Shown: in pieces, positions 1-6,828 of the stretch
Numbering within the stretch: position 1 is the first letter of the stretch
How the letters are laid out: every line of letters begins with the position of its first letter
NCBI GenBank assembly: GCA_937896895.1
Contig: CALBNV010000035.1
Coordinates: forward strand, 1-23,073
Source: an uncultured Bacteroidales bacterium
GTDB taxonomy: Bacteria > Bacteroidota > Bacteroidia > Bacteroidales > F082
Length of the DNA: 23,073 nucleotides
Direction: 5' to 3'
Made by a program: the position numbers and the translations under genes
Notes under the pieces: model-generated
What the model was told of the DNA's origin: nothing
The model's database searches: none
What the model saw: only the letters and a program-made list of their open reading frames with translations

Positions 1-105
1 AGTTTGGAGTGTTGAGAGTGGAGAGTGGAGTTAAGAGCTGGAAAAATTGAGATTGCTCGACTCCCTGCGGTCGCTCACAAGGACGGCACCACTTGGAGAA
101 CAAAA

Positions 106-147
106 ATATTTAGTGGGGTTGCGGCTTCGCCGCAACACACTAAATAT
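106..147. repeat. Long inverted repeat (hairpin)
   Basis: An outer 10-bp stem (ATATTTAGTG with CACTAAATAT, 106-115 and 138-147) continues after a small 2x1 internal loop into an inner stem (GTTGCGGC with GCCGCAAC, 118-125 and 129-136) capped by a three-base TTC loop. No T-run follows on either side, so it is a poor match to a simple intrinsic terminator. It could be a repeat-element hairpin or a terminator for a gene outside the window. Confidence 0.7.
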
Positions 148-313
148 CAATTATTTAAAAAGCAAAACGTCATTGTGACCAAGCGTAGCGAGTGGAGCAA
201 ACCCATTAACCAGCCACATATAGGCGAAGCCACGATGTGCCCGCAAGCCCAGCGGCGCCAGCCACTTTCTACTTTACAAACTTTACAAACTTTCAACTTT
301 ACGAACTTTTTCC

Positions 314-321
314 TATTTTTG
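314..321 (+). promoter_or_regulatory. deoC promoter -7 element
   Basis: TATTTTTG matches the Bacteroidota -7 consensus TAnnTTTG. It ends 17 bases before the ATG at 339, giving a leader of roughly ten bases, and supports that start over upstream in-frame ATGs. No clear -33 TTTG box is seen at 19-21 bases spacing. Confidence 0.6.
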
Positions 322-338
322 CGGAAAATTTTCAAGCA

Positions 339-1181
339 ATGAATTTCAAGCAATACAACCACACCGAAGAGGAGCTTCAACAACGCATTGAGGCGATATT
401 GAAAAGACAGAACGAAAGCTGCGACCGCCGCGAGTCGCTGAAGACAATATTCCAGAGCATCGACTTCACGACTTTGGAGGCGTTCGACAACACACAGAAA
501 ATCAACGAGTTCTGCGCCAAGGCGTTGGCGTTCCAGAGCAACGGGCTGCATCTCTCCGTCCCGGCGGTTTGCATCTACAGTCCTTTCGTGAGGCAGGCGA
601 AGGAGCTTCTCAAAGGCAGCGGCATCCGCGTCGCGACGGTGGCATGCGCCTTTCCTTCGGGGCAGATGCCCTTTGAACTGAAGAAGAAAGAGGTGGAATA
701 TTGCGTTGGACAAGGTGCCGACGAGGTCGATATGGTCATCTCAAGAGGCGCGTTCCTCGAAGGCGACTGCGACACCGTCTTTAACGAGATACAAGGCATC
801 CGCGACATCTGCGAGCCGCCTGTCCGCCTGAAGGTTATTCTCGAGACCGGCGAGCTGAAGACCGTAGCCAACATCCGCAAGGCCAGCGAGTTGGCGATCA
901 TGGCCGGGGCAGATTTCATCAAGACCTCGACTGGGAAAGTGCCTGTTGCGGCGACGCCGATGGCAGCCATCGTGATGTGCGACACCATCAAGGAATACTA
1001 CGAGGCGACAGGCCAGATGGTCGGGTTCAAGCCCGCGGGCGGCATGTCAACGGTCGAAGACGCACTCACCTATTATTATATAGTGAAGGATGTCTTAGGC
1101 GACAGATGGCTCAACAGCAGCTGCTTCCGCGTCGGGACGAGCCGTCTGGCCGGGAAAGTGATGGAAGAGCTGTTGAAATAA
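339..1181 (+). CDS. deoC: Deoxyribose-phosphate aldolase
   Basis: A 280-residue class I aldolase that reversibly splits 2-deoxyribose 5-phosphate into glyceraldehyde 3-phosphate and acetaldehyde in cytoplasmic deoxynucleoside catabolism. Visible family signatures: GADEVDMVISRG with Asp131 in the active-site strand, LKVILETGEL with the catalytic-network lysine at about 165, and AGADFIKTSTGK with the Schiff-base lysine at about 195. The phosphate-binding segment GFKPAGGM follows. It is slightly longer than the ~220-260 residues of many homologues, through an N-terminal extension of about 40 residues. The start at 339 is preferred because the -7 promoter element lies at 314-321, inside any longer reading. 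It is monocistronic and convergent with the DUF2442 gene; the two stop codons are two bases apart. Recognised with high confidence. Confidence 0.95.
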   Translation: MNFKQYNHTEEELQQRIEAILKRQNESCDRRESLKTIFQSIDFTTLEAFDNTQKINEFCAKALAFQSNGLHLSVPAVCIYSPFVRQAKELLKGSGIRVATVACAFPSGQMPFELKKKEVEYCVGQGADEVDMVISRGAFLEGDCDTVFNEIQGIRDICEPPVRLKVILETGELKTVANIRKASELAIMAGADFIKTSTGKVPVAATPMAAIVMCDTIKEYYEATGQMVGFKPAGGMSTVEDALTYYYIVKDVLGDRWLNSSCFRVGTSRLAGKVMEELLK

Positions 1182-1183
1182 AA

Positions 1184-1438
1184 CTATTTGACCTCAACAC
1201 TGTTCTCGTAAAGAAATTCAGGCGCGAACCCGATTTCATTGTTCCAATCGACAGAGAAAGGGTCAAGCCTGAAGTTCTTGAAATACTCCATATTTTGAAG
1301 TTTGGTGCAAATCCCTTTGCGGGAAAGAGGCTCGAAATCGCACAGACGAACCTTGCCATCGTTGAATGTCAGCAACAGTTTGTATTCATTAACATATTGA
1401 ACTCCAATGATTTTCAATATTGCAATTTCTTTTTCCAT
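1184..1438 (-). CDS. DUF2442 domain-containing protein
   Basis: An 84-residue protein filling one DUF2442 domain. The family pattern is visible: the opening strands IIGVQYVNEYKLLLTFNDG, then RLCDFEPLSRKG, and a C-terminal block with Trp followed by GFAPEFLYENS, corresponding to the usual 'W..g.di.pe.LY..s' ending. It lies four bases downstream of the DUF4160 gene and must be co-transcribed with it. DUF4160 and DUF2442 genes are frequently found side by side, and the pair has the layout of a toxin-antitoxin module. I know of no firmly established biochemical role, so that remains inference. No signal peptide or membrane segment is present, so it is probably cytoplasmic. Confidence 0.85.
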   Translation of the reverse strand: MEKEIAILKIIGVQYVNEYKLLLTFNDGKVRLCDFEPLSRKGICTKLQNMEYFKNFRLDPFSVDWNNEIGFAPEFLYENSVEVK

Positions 1439-1442
1439 ATTA

Positions 1443-1703
1443 TTAAATTAACGGAACTATCTTCATCGGAGCCTCGCTGTTCTGAAGCCTGTTCCAGTTA
1501 TCCAACAATTCATTCTTATGTAAATCGAGCCATTCATATACGAGACGAATCGCCCGGCGCGGCAGTTTTCCCGTAATCACACCGTCTTCAATAGTAATCC
1601 AGCATTCATATTCATTGTATTTCACATGGAAATGCGGAGGTTGATGGTCACTGATATACATGTAAATGACAATTCCGTAAAAAGAACTAATTTCTGGCAT
1701 CAT
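1443..1703 (-). CDS. DUF4160 domain-containing protein
   Basis: An 86-residue protein with the DUF4160 hallmark near its N-terminus: PEISSFYGIVIYMYISDHQPPHFHVKY, here split as PEISSFYGIVIYMYI (residues 3-17) and DHQPPHFHV (about 19-27). The HFHV histidines are the family's most conserved feature. The C-terminal half (RAIRLVYEWLDLHKNELLDNW) is the usual helical segment. An in-frame TTG lies seven codons upstream at 1724, but it sits inside the -7 promoter element, so the first ATG of an ATG-ATG pair at 1703 is taken as the start. It is followed after four bases by the DUF2442 gene. Function is unknown; the conserved pairing suggests a toxin-antitoxin-like or regulatory module. Confidence 0.85.
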   Translation of the reverse strand: MMPEISSFYGIVIYMYISDHQPPHFHVKYNEYECWITIEDGVITGKLPRRAIRLVYEWLDLHKNELLDNWNRLQNSEAPMKIVPLI

Positions 1704-1721
1704 CTTAATTTTTTCAAGGTG

Positions 1722-1729
1722 CAAAAGTA
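1722..1729 (-). promoter_or_regulatory. Promoter -7 element of the DUF4160-DUF2442 operon
   Basis: Read on the minus strand this is TACTTTTG, a match to TAnnTTTG, ending 18 bases before the ATG at 1703. It rules out the alternative TTG start at 1724, which lies within the element. The divergent yqaA-like gene has its own element at 1774-1781. Confidence 0.55.
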
Positions 1730-1773
1730 CTGATTTTTTTTTCAGAAAACACTTTTTTTGATGGTTTTTGAAC

Positions 1774-1781
1774 TATTTTTG
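1774..1781 (+). promoter_or_regulatory. Promoter -7 element of the YqaA-like gene
   Basis: TATTTTTG matches the Bacteroidota -7 consensus and lies 20 bases before the ATG at 1802. No well-spaced -33 box is evident in the T-rich sequence upstream. Confidence 0.55.
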
Positions 1782-1801
1782 CGAAAAAAAAATCTGACAA
1801 G

Positions 1802-2242
1802 ATGATCGACTTCCTTCAGAGCTGGGGTTACCTCGGGCTGTTTCTCGGTTCGTTCCTCGCCTCCACCGTCGTCCCTTTCTCCGCCGACGCGTTGATTATC
1901 GGGATGCTGGTAGCTGGCGGAAGGCCGTGGCTGTGCTTCATCTTGGCCACGGCGGGCAACTGGCTCGGCGGCATGACGTCGTACGGCATAGGTTGGCTCG
2001 GGAGATGGCAGTGGATCGAGAGATGGCTTCACGTCAAACGCGAGACGCTTGAAAAGCAGAAAATTAAAGTCGATAAGTACGGCCCGTACCTCGGACTTCT
2101 CGCATGGCTCCCCATCGTGGGCGACGCCTTCGCGATAGCTCTCGGTTTTTACAGGACGAAGCCCTTCCAATGCGCCGTCTATATGCTCATCGGAAGAGCC
2201 GCGAGGTTCCTGGTGTGGATGTATGTCGTACCAAGTGTATGA
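1802..2242 (+). CDS. YqaA/DedA-type inner-membrane protein (VTT domain)
   Basis: A 146-residue integral membrane protein close in size and layout to the YqaA branch of the DedA/VTT superfamily. The N-terminal helix (WGYLGLFLGSFLASTVVPFSA, residues 8-28) contains the re-entrant 'F..s.l....p.....l' pattern. Then come the LIIGMLVAGG segment, a Gly-rich NWLGGMTSYGIGWLG stretch, a basic amphipathic loop (RWLHVKRETLEKQK), and the diagnostic LAWLPIVGDAFAIALGF motif with conserved Pro, Gly and Asp. A final hydrophobic segment ends in MYVVPSV. DedA proteins take part in lipid-carrier or phospholipid translocation and membrane homeostasis; the role of the YqaA branch is not settled. It is monocistronic from a promoter at 1774-1781. 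Confidence 0.85.
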   Translation: MIDFLQSWGYLGLFLGSFLASTVVPFSADALIIGMLVAGGRPWLCFILATAGNWLGGMTSYGIGWLGRWQWIERWLHVKRETLEKQKIKVDKYGPYLGLLAWLPIVGDAFAIALGFYRTKPFQCAVYMLIGRAARFLVWMYVVPSV

Positions 2243-2260
2243 TAATACTATACACCTTAT

Positions 2261-2293
2261 TTTGGAGATGCAAATGTTTTTTTCGTAAATTTG
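2261..2293 (+). promoter_or_regulatory. Promoter with both -33 and -7 elements
   Basis: TTTG at 2261-2264 and TAAATTTG at 2286-2293 are separated by 21 bases, a full match to the Bacteroidota TTTG / TAnnTTTG architecture. The leader to the ATG at 2346 is about 45 bases. It probably drives both the outer-membrane protein gene and the large lipoprotein gene, which follows after ten bases. Confidence 0.65.
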
Positions 2294-2345
2294 CACGCCG
2301 AAATTTCCCCCTTTCAGGATTGTATGTTTTTGTAAAAAGAAACTG

Positions 2346-3038
2346 ATGAAGAAGATAGTATTACTTGTTTTTCTGATTGCCACATCGCTGTGCGCATTCT
2401 CGCAAAACGGCGGAAAAAAAGATGCGTACCGTTCGGAGACAGGCACACGCGCCGTCATGTCAAAAAAATCCATAAGGAACCACGGTTACCTGCCGTATAA
2501 AAAGAACAGGAAATCAAGGGCTTATGACTGTTCCGACTTCGGATTCGGGAGGTCGGGATACCAGAGGGAGACTTTTGTGACCGTCAATATGTCGTATTCC
2601 ATGAAACCGTCGGCGGCGTTCGGCGTGACCTTCGGCATGATGCGCCGCTTCGGGTGGTTCGTGAGCGTGATGAGCAGTCCCAACTTCAAGTCGTTCGGCA
2701 CCGACGGCGAGTTCGACCGCGACAACGCGGCGGAGACGAAACCCTTCCTCAAGGGCGACGACTACAGAAGGGACACGCGTCTCTCGCTCATGGCGGGAAT
2801 CCTGTTCAGGGTGGCGCGACCCGTGGCACTGCGTGTCGGAGCAGGCTACGGCATCGACGAAATGTGCTATGAGGCCACCGACGGACAATGGTTTAAGGAC
2901 AAAGTGAATTGCCAGAAAGGTCTCGACACATCGTTGGGCATACAGTGCAGCTTCGGCTCAATAGTTGTCTCGGCCGACGCCGTGGCGACAGACTTTAACA
3001 AACTCGAAGCTAAAATAGGTGTCGGTTATTCGTTTTAA
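2346..3038 (+). CDS. Probable outer-membrane beta-barrel protein
   Basis: A 230-residue exported protein of no named family that I recognise. Residues 1-20 form a clear signal peptide: the basic start MKK, a hydrophobic core, and CAFSQ, with cleavage likely after Ser or Gln as is common in this phylum. The mature N-terminus is short, basic and low in hydrophobicity. From about residue 70 onward it shows alternating polar/hydrophobic strands (TFVTVNMSYS, AAFGVTFGMMRR, WFVSVMSS, LSLMAGILFR, VALRVGAGYG, TSLGIQCSFG, SIVVSADAVA) and ends in KIGVGYSF. The terminal aromatic residue is typical of barrel proteins recognised by the BAM machinery. An eight-stranded barrel is plausible. It is followed ten bases later by a surface lipoprotein, so the two may work together at the cell surface; that is inference. 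Confidence 0.7.
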   Translation: MKKIVLLVFLIATSLCAFSQNGGKKDAYRSETGTRAVMSKKSIRNHGYLPYKKNRKSRAYDCSDFGFGRSGYQRETFVTVNMSYSMKPSAAFGVTFGMMRRFGWFVSVMSSPNFKSFGTDGEFDRDNAAETKPFLKGDDYRRDTRLSLMAGILFRVARPVALRVGAGYGIDEMCYEATDGQWFKDKVNCQKGLDTSLGIQCSFGSIVVSADAVATDFNKLEAKIGVGYSF

Positions 3039-3048
3039 ATAATTGATT

Positions 3049-6000
3049 ATGAAAAATATAACATATATATTACTGTCTTTGCTGCTCGTTTTTGCCGGAT
3101 GCAGGAAAGTTGATAAAGTCGAGACATACAAGGTCGAAATCGGCGAGGCGACAGTCACAACAGGCAGCGACGAGGTGAGCATCGAAGCCACATACACATA
3201 CGATTACACGCTGAAGTCGGCGCGACTACAGTATTCCGACAACAGCGGACTCGAAAACGCCGTGTCGCTTGCGGCGCAGTTTGACAACGGCGTATTGAAA
3301 GCCACCGCCACAGGACTGAAGCCCGCCACCGCTTATTTCTACAGGTTCGAGCTTGACAACGGAATGACAAAGATGTGGACCGAGACCGGAACTTTCAGGA
3401 CATTGGACGAACCGATAGTGACGGAATTGGTGGTGACGACCGCCGAGGTGAGCGGCATCGCCGACACATACGCGGTGTGCGGCGGCGAGGTCGTCAGCGA
3501 GGGAGGCTCAAATGTTATCGCCCGCGGCGTGTGCTACGGGCTGTCGGAGAACCCGTCATTGGATGACTGCACCGGCAAGACTGTTGACGGCGGCGGGCTC
3601 GGCACTTTCACGAGTGTCATGACAGGACTTGAAAAAGAAACGAAATATTACGTCAGGGCATACGCAACGGACAATGACACAACGTGTTACGGCGAGCAGA
3701 AAATCTTCACGACACTCGGACAGATTGTTTACAGTCTCCCGACTGTCATCACCAATACTGTTGATGAAACGACCGTCGGGCAGTATTCCGCCATGCTGTC
3801 GGGCGTGGTGACCGACGACGGCAACAAGCCGGTGACAGGCTGCGGCTTCTGGTACAGCACTTCACACGACACCCTCGGCGGCATCACCAAACCGGCGGCA
3901 TACAGCACGGGCGGCTTCAGCCTCAACGTCTCAGACGGCATAGAGCCGGGTACGACATATTATGCGAGAGCCTACGCCGAAAACGAACTCGGCAGACGGC
4001 TCGGCAACGAGGTAAGCTTCACCACGCTGTCGATTCCCCCGACACCTGACCCGCAGGTCTTCACGCTCTCGAGCGCCGACGTGACGACGAGCTCGGCCAC
4101 AATCAAAGGCCGCATCTATTACGACGGCACAGAGAATCCGATAAAGAAAGGTTTTCTGTACGGCACCGACATCAATGACATGAATTCTGACATCGACTGC
4201 ACCTCGCAGCCGGACCCGTTCGAGGCGGCACTCACCGGCCTCACGCAGAACACCACATATTATTACAAGGCCTATGCGACATTCACGGGATACGCACAGA
4301 CATTCTACGGCGGCATCGAGAGTTTCACCACACTTGTTGAGATCACCGAGCCGACGATACACACCGTAGGCCCGTCAAACATCACCACGACGACAGCCAA
4401 CAGCGGCGGCTACGGCATCACCGACGGCAACTCGCCAATCGTCAAGAAAGGTGTGTGCTGGGCGACATTTGACAACCCGACGATAGACGACTGCCTCGGA
4501 CACACCGAAGACGGCACCGGTACGGCCGACTTCATTTCAGAGGTCACCGGTCTTGAGTCAGGCACAAGTTATTACGTGAGAGCATACGCAAAGAACCAGG
4601 CCGGAAAGACCGGGTACGGAGAGGCACTGGGATTACATACAATGATAATGCATCAGGCTCCTGACGTGACGACAAACCAAGCAAGCGGCATCACCGGCAG
4701 CAGCGCGACGGTGAGCGGAAACGTCACCAACAGCTACGGCTGCGACATCACCGAATGCTGGATAATATGGGGTGACAGCGACAACACCATGACAAACAGG
4801 CTCGACTGCACGGCGGGTACAGCATTCGGTGGGACACTCACCGACCTGACGAACGAACATACATATTCGTTCCAGGCTTTCGCGAAGAATGAATACGATG
4901 AGACAGGCAACGGCAGCATAGAGCATTTCACCACAAACAACGAGACACCAGATGTGGAGACACTCGACGCAACCGAAACAACGGCAAATTCAGCCACGAT
5001 GAACGGACGCGTGAACAACAACCACGGCATCGGCATCACCGAATGCTGGTTCATGTGGGGGACAAATGCGGACGCCCTGACGGAGAGGGTGGACTGCACA
5101 CCCAGCTTGACATTCAGCGGCGGCGTTGACGGTCTGCAACCGAATACCAACTATTACTTCGTGGCATACGCCAAGAACAACAACGGACTTGTCGGCAACG
5201 GGACTGTAAATCAACTGCTCACATCGCCAACGCTCCCGACTGTCACCACATCCGAAATAACAGACATCACGCCGACGACAGCCACAAGCGGCGGCAACGT
5301 CACAAACGACGGCGGCGCAACCGTGACCGCCCGCGGCATCTGCTGGAGCACGTCGCCCAACCCGACGGTCTCCGACCCGCACACCTCTAACGGCACGGGG
5401 ACGGGAATTTTCACCTCCTCGATGACCGGACTGACACCAAACACGACATACTACGTGAGGGCGTATGCAACAAACTCCGCCGGGACGGCCTACGGAAATC
5501 CGGAAACGTTTACGACGGCGCAAGAAGAGACAGGCAGCTATTTCTGCATTACAGCATTAGACGCCGGAACAACAACTGTCTCAATGGCAAAGAACAGCAA
5601 TGCCCCGACTGTACATCTTGAATACAAGAAAAACAACGGCACATGGACCGCATTTACGGTTGGAAGCACCAACATATCATTATCGCAAAATGACAAAGTG
5701 TTTTTCAAGGCACCAGACGGGCACACAAATAACAGGTTTGCATCAGGTGTATCCGTTAACAATTATTTTGTCGTTCAAGGTGGCAAAGTAAAAGTCAGTG
5801 GCAACATTATTTATTTGCTCGACCCGACAGGAACATTGACAACATTCACGAGCACCAATGACTATGCATTTTTGGGGCTTTTCAGTAATTGTGACAAATT
5901 GGAACATGCTGGCGAGTTAATCATGCCAGTAATTACATTCTCAAAAAGATGCTGCCAGTGGATGTTCAAAAATTGCACATCATTGATTACTGCACCTGCT

Positions 6001-6702
6001 CTTCCAGCATCAACTGTTGATGAATTTTGCTATAGTGGTATGTTTAGCGGCTGTTCGTCTTTGGCTTCTGCTCCTGCCGTACAAGCCACAACGCTTGCAA
6101 GGCAAAGCTGTTATGTAATGTTTGAAAATTGCACATCACTGACATATTCTCCGGACTTGCCAGATGCTGATTTATCCAATACACATTCTTGTTATAATGG
6201 CATGTTTGAAGGATGTACATCACTTACAACAGCACCAGCATTGAATGCAACAATATTGGGTGAGTATTGCTATGGTCGTATATTCTACGGATGCACATCA
6301 TTAACAGTTCCGCCAGCCTTACCAAACATGAATCTTGCTCATGGTTGTTACAATAAAATGTTTTTTGATTGCACATCTTTGGTTGTTGCTCCTGAACTTC
6401 CAGCCACTACACTTGACGTAGCTTGCTACGACATGATGTTTTATGGTTGCACATCGCTGACGACAGCACCTGATTTGCCGGCAACTACTTTGGCGGATTA
6501 TTGCTATAGGGAAATGTTTGAAGGATGCACATCGCTTCATTACATAAGAATGTTAGCAACAGAAAATTTAAATGCATTTGAAGGCCTTCGCGAATGGGTT
6601 TCCGGAGTTCCTTCAACCGGCAATTTCTACAAAAAAGCAGGTGCGAACCTCCCTAACGGAATTAACGGCATCCCGAATGGCTGGACAGTGCATAACGAAT
6701 AA
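3049..6702 (+). CDS. Large surface lipoprotein: FN3-like repeats plus BspA-like leucine-rich repeats
   Basis: A 1217-residue protein. Residues 1-18 are a lipoprotein signal ending in the lipobox-like VFAGC, with Cys18 the lipidated residue. From about 20 to 825 there are eight tandem modules of roughly 100 residues resembling fibronectin type III domains, each closing with a variant of TYYVRAYATN..G..YG...FTT. A linker domain (826-945) leads into nine units of about 26 residues beginning CTSL (first Cys at 948, last at 1160), with the pattern CTSLTTAPxLPATTL..CY..MFEG, related to BspA-type leucine-rich repeats. The end (GIPNGWTVHNE) matches a common terminus of such proteins. It is probably anchored at the outer membrane and involved in binding or adhesion. 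The ATG at 3049 is chosen over an in-frame TTG at 3043. The leucine-rich part is visibly more AT-rich than the FN3-like part. Confidence 0.85.
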   Translation: MKNITYILLSLLLVFAGCRKVDKVETYKVEIGEATVTTGSDEVSIEATYTYDYTLKSARLQYSDNSGLENAVSLAAQFDNGVLKATATGLKPATAYFYRFELDNGMTKMWTETGTFRTLDEPIVTELVVTTAEVSGIADTYAVCGGEVVSEGGSNVIARGVCYGLSENPSLDDCTGKTVDGGGLGTFTSVMTGLEKETKYYVRAYATDNDTTCYGEQKIFTTLGQIVYSLPTVITNTVDETTVGQYSAMLSGVVTDDGNKPVTGCGFWYSTSHDTLGGITKPAAYSTGGFSLNVSDGIEPGTTYYARAYAENELGRRLGNEVSFTTLSIPPTPDPQVFTLSSADVTTSSATIKGRIYYDGTENPIKKGFLYGTDINDMNSDIDCTSQPDPFEAALTGLTQNTTYYYKAYATFTGYAQTFYGGIESFTTLVEITEPTIHTVGPSNITTTTANSGGYGITDGNSPIVKKGVCWATFDNPTIDDCLGHTEDGTGTADFISEVTGLESGTSYYVRAYAKNQAGKTGYGEALGLHTMIMHQAPDVTTNQASGITGSSATVSGNVTNSYGCDITECWIIWGDSDNTMTNRLDCTAGTAFGGTLTDLTNEHTYSFQAFAKNEYDETGNGSIEHFTTNNETPDVETLDATETTANSATMNGRVNNNHGIGITECWFMWGTNADALTERVDCTPSLTFSGGVDGLQPNTNYYFVAYAKNNNGLVGNGTVNQLLTSPTLPTVTTSEITDITPTTATSGGNVTNDGGATVTARGICWSTSPNPTVSDPHTSNGTGTGIFTSSMTGLTPNTTYYVRAYATNSAGTAYGNPETFTTAQEETGSYFCITALDAGTTTVSMAKNSNAPTVHLEYKKNNGTWTAFTVGSTNISLSQNDKVFFKAPDGHTNNRFASGVSVNNYFVVQGGKVKVSGNIIYLLDPTGTLTTFTSTNDYAFLGLFSNCDKLEHAGELIMPVITFSKRCCQWMFKNCTSLITAPALPASTVDEFCYSGMFSGCSSLASAPAVQATTLARQSCYVMFENCTSLTYSPDLPDADLSNTHSCYNGMFEGCTSLTTAPALNATILGEYCYGRIFYGCTSLTVPPALPNMNLAHGCYNKMFFDCTSLVVAPELPATTLDVACYDMMFYGCTSLTTAPDLPATTLADYCYREMFEGCTSLHYIRMLATENLNAFEGLREWVSGVPSTGNFYKKAGANLPNGINGIPNGWTVHNE

Positions 6703-6746
6703 AATATTTAAGAGTTTCGCGTGTCCAAAACAATTCGTGAAATCAA

Positions 6747-6767
6747 TGGTGAAAAAATTTTTCATCA
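6747..6767 (+). terminator. Terminator-like hairpin after the lipoprotein gene
   Basis: TGGTGAAA (6747-6754) pairs with TTTCATCA (6760-6767), with one G-U pair, in the gap after the lipoprotein stop. The stem is AT-rich and not followed by a long T-run, so termination strength is uncertain. Confidence 0.4.
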
Positions 6768-6795
6768 ATTGAAAGCAGATGTCACAAAAAATATA

Positions 6796-6803
6796 TAATT
6801 TTG
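6796..6803 (+). promoter_or_regulatory. Promoter -7 element of the Rpn-family gene
   Basis: TAATTTTG matches TAnnTTTG and lies 25 bases before the ATG at 6829. Confidence 0.5.
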
Positions 6804-6828
6804 CGGCAAATCTTAAATTAAAAACATT

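Larger units (their letters stand above)
1..338. other. Non-coding region before deoC with hairpin and simple repeats
   Basis: I see no credible gene in these 338 bases; open frames here are short, low-complexity and match no family I know. The first ~45 bases are purine-rich simple sequence (GAGAGTGGAGAGTGGAG) of the kind found after stop codons elsewhere in the window, so a plus-strand gene may end just outside. At 106-147 is a long hairpin. GGCTTCGCC (123-131) and its complement GGCGAAGCC (223-231) recur, hinting at a decayed repeat element. Bases 264-306 are pyrimidine-rich (ACTTTACAAACTTTAC) and are the reverse complement of the 16-bp repeat at the right end of the window. The deoC promoter follows at 314-321. 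Confidence 0.7.

Noticed and set aside
25..342. 105-residue open frame at the left end
   Set aside because: It runs through a hairpin, simple repeats and the deoC promoter, and has no recognisable protein features.
1742..2473. A 243-residue minus-strand frame over the YqaA-like gene
   Set aside because: It overlaps the promoter and coding sequence of a recognisable membrane protein, and its own sequence is basic and low-complexity.
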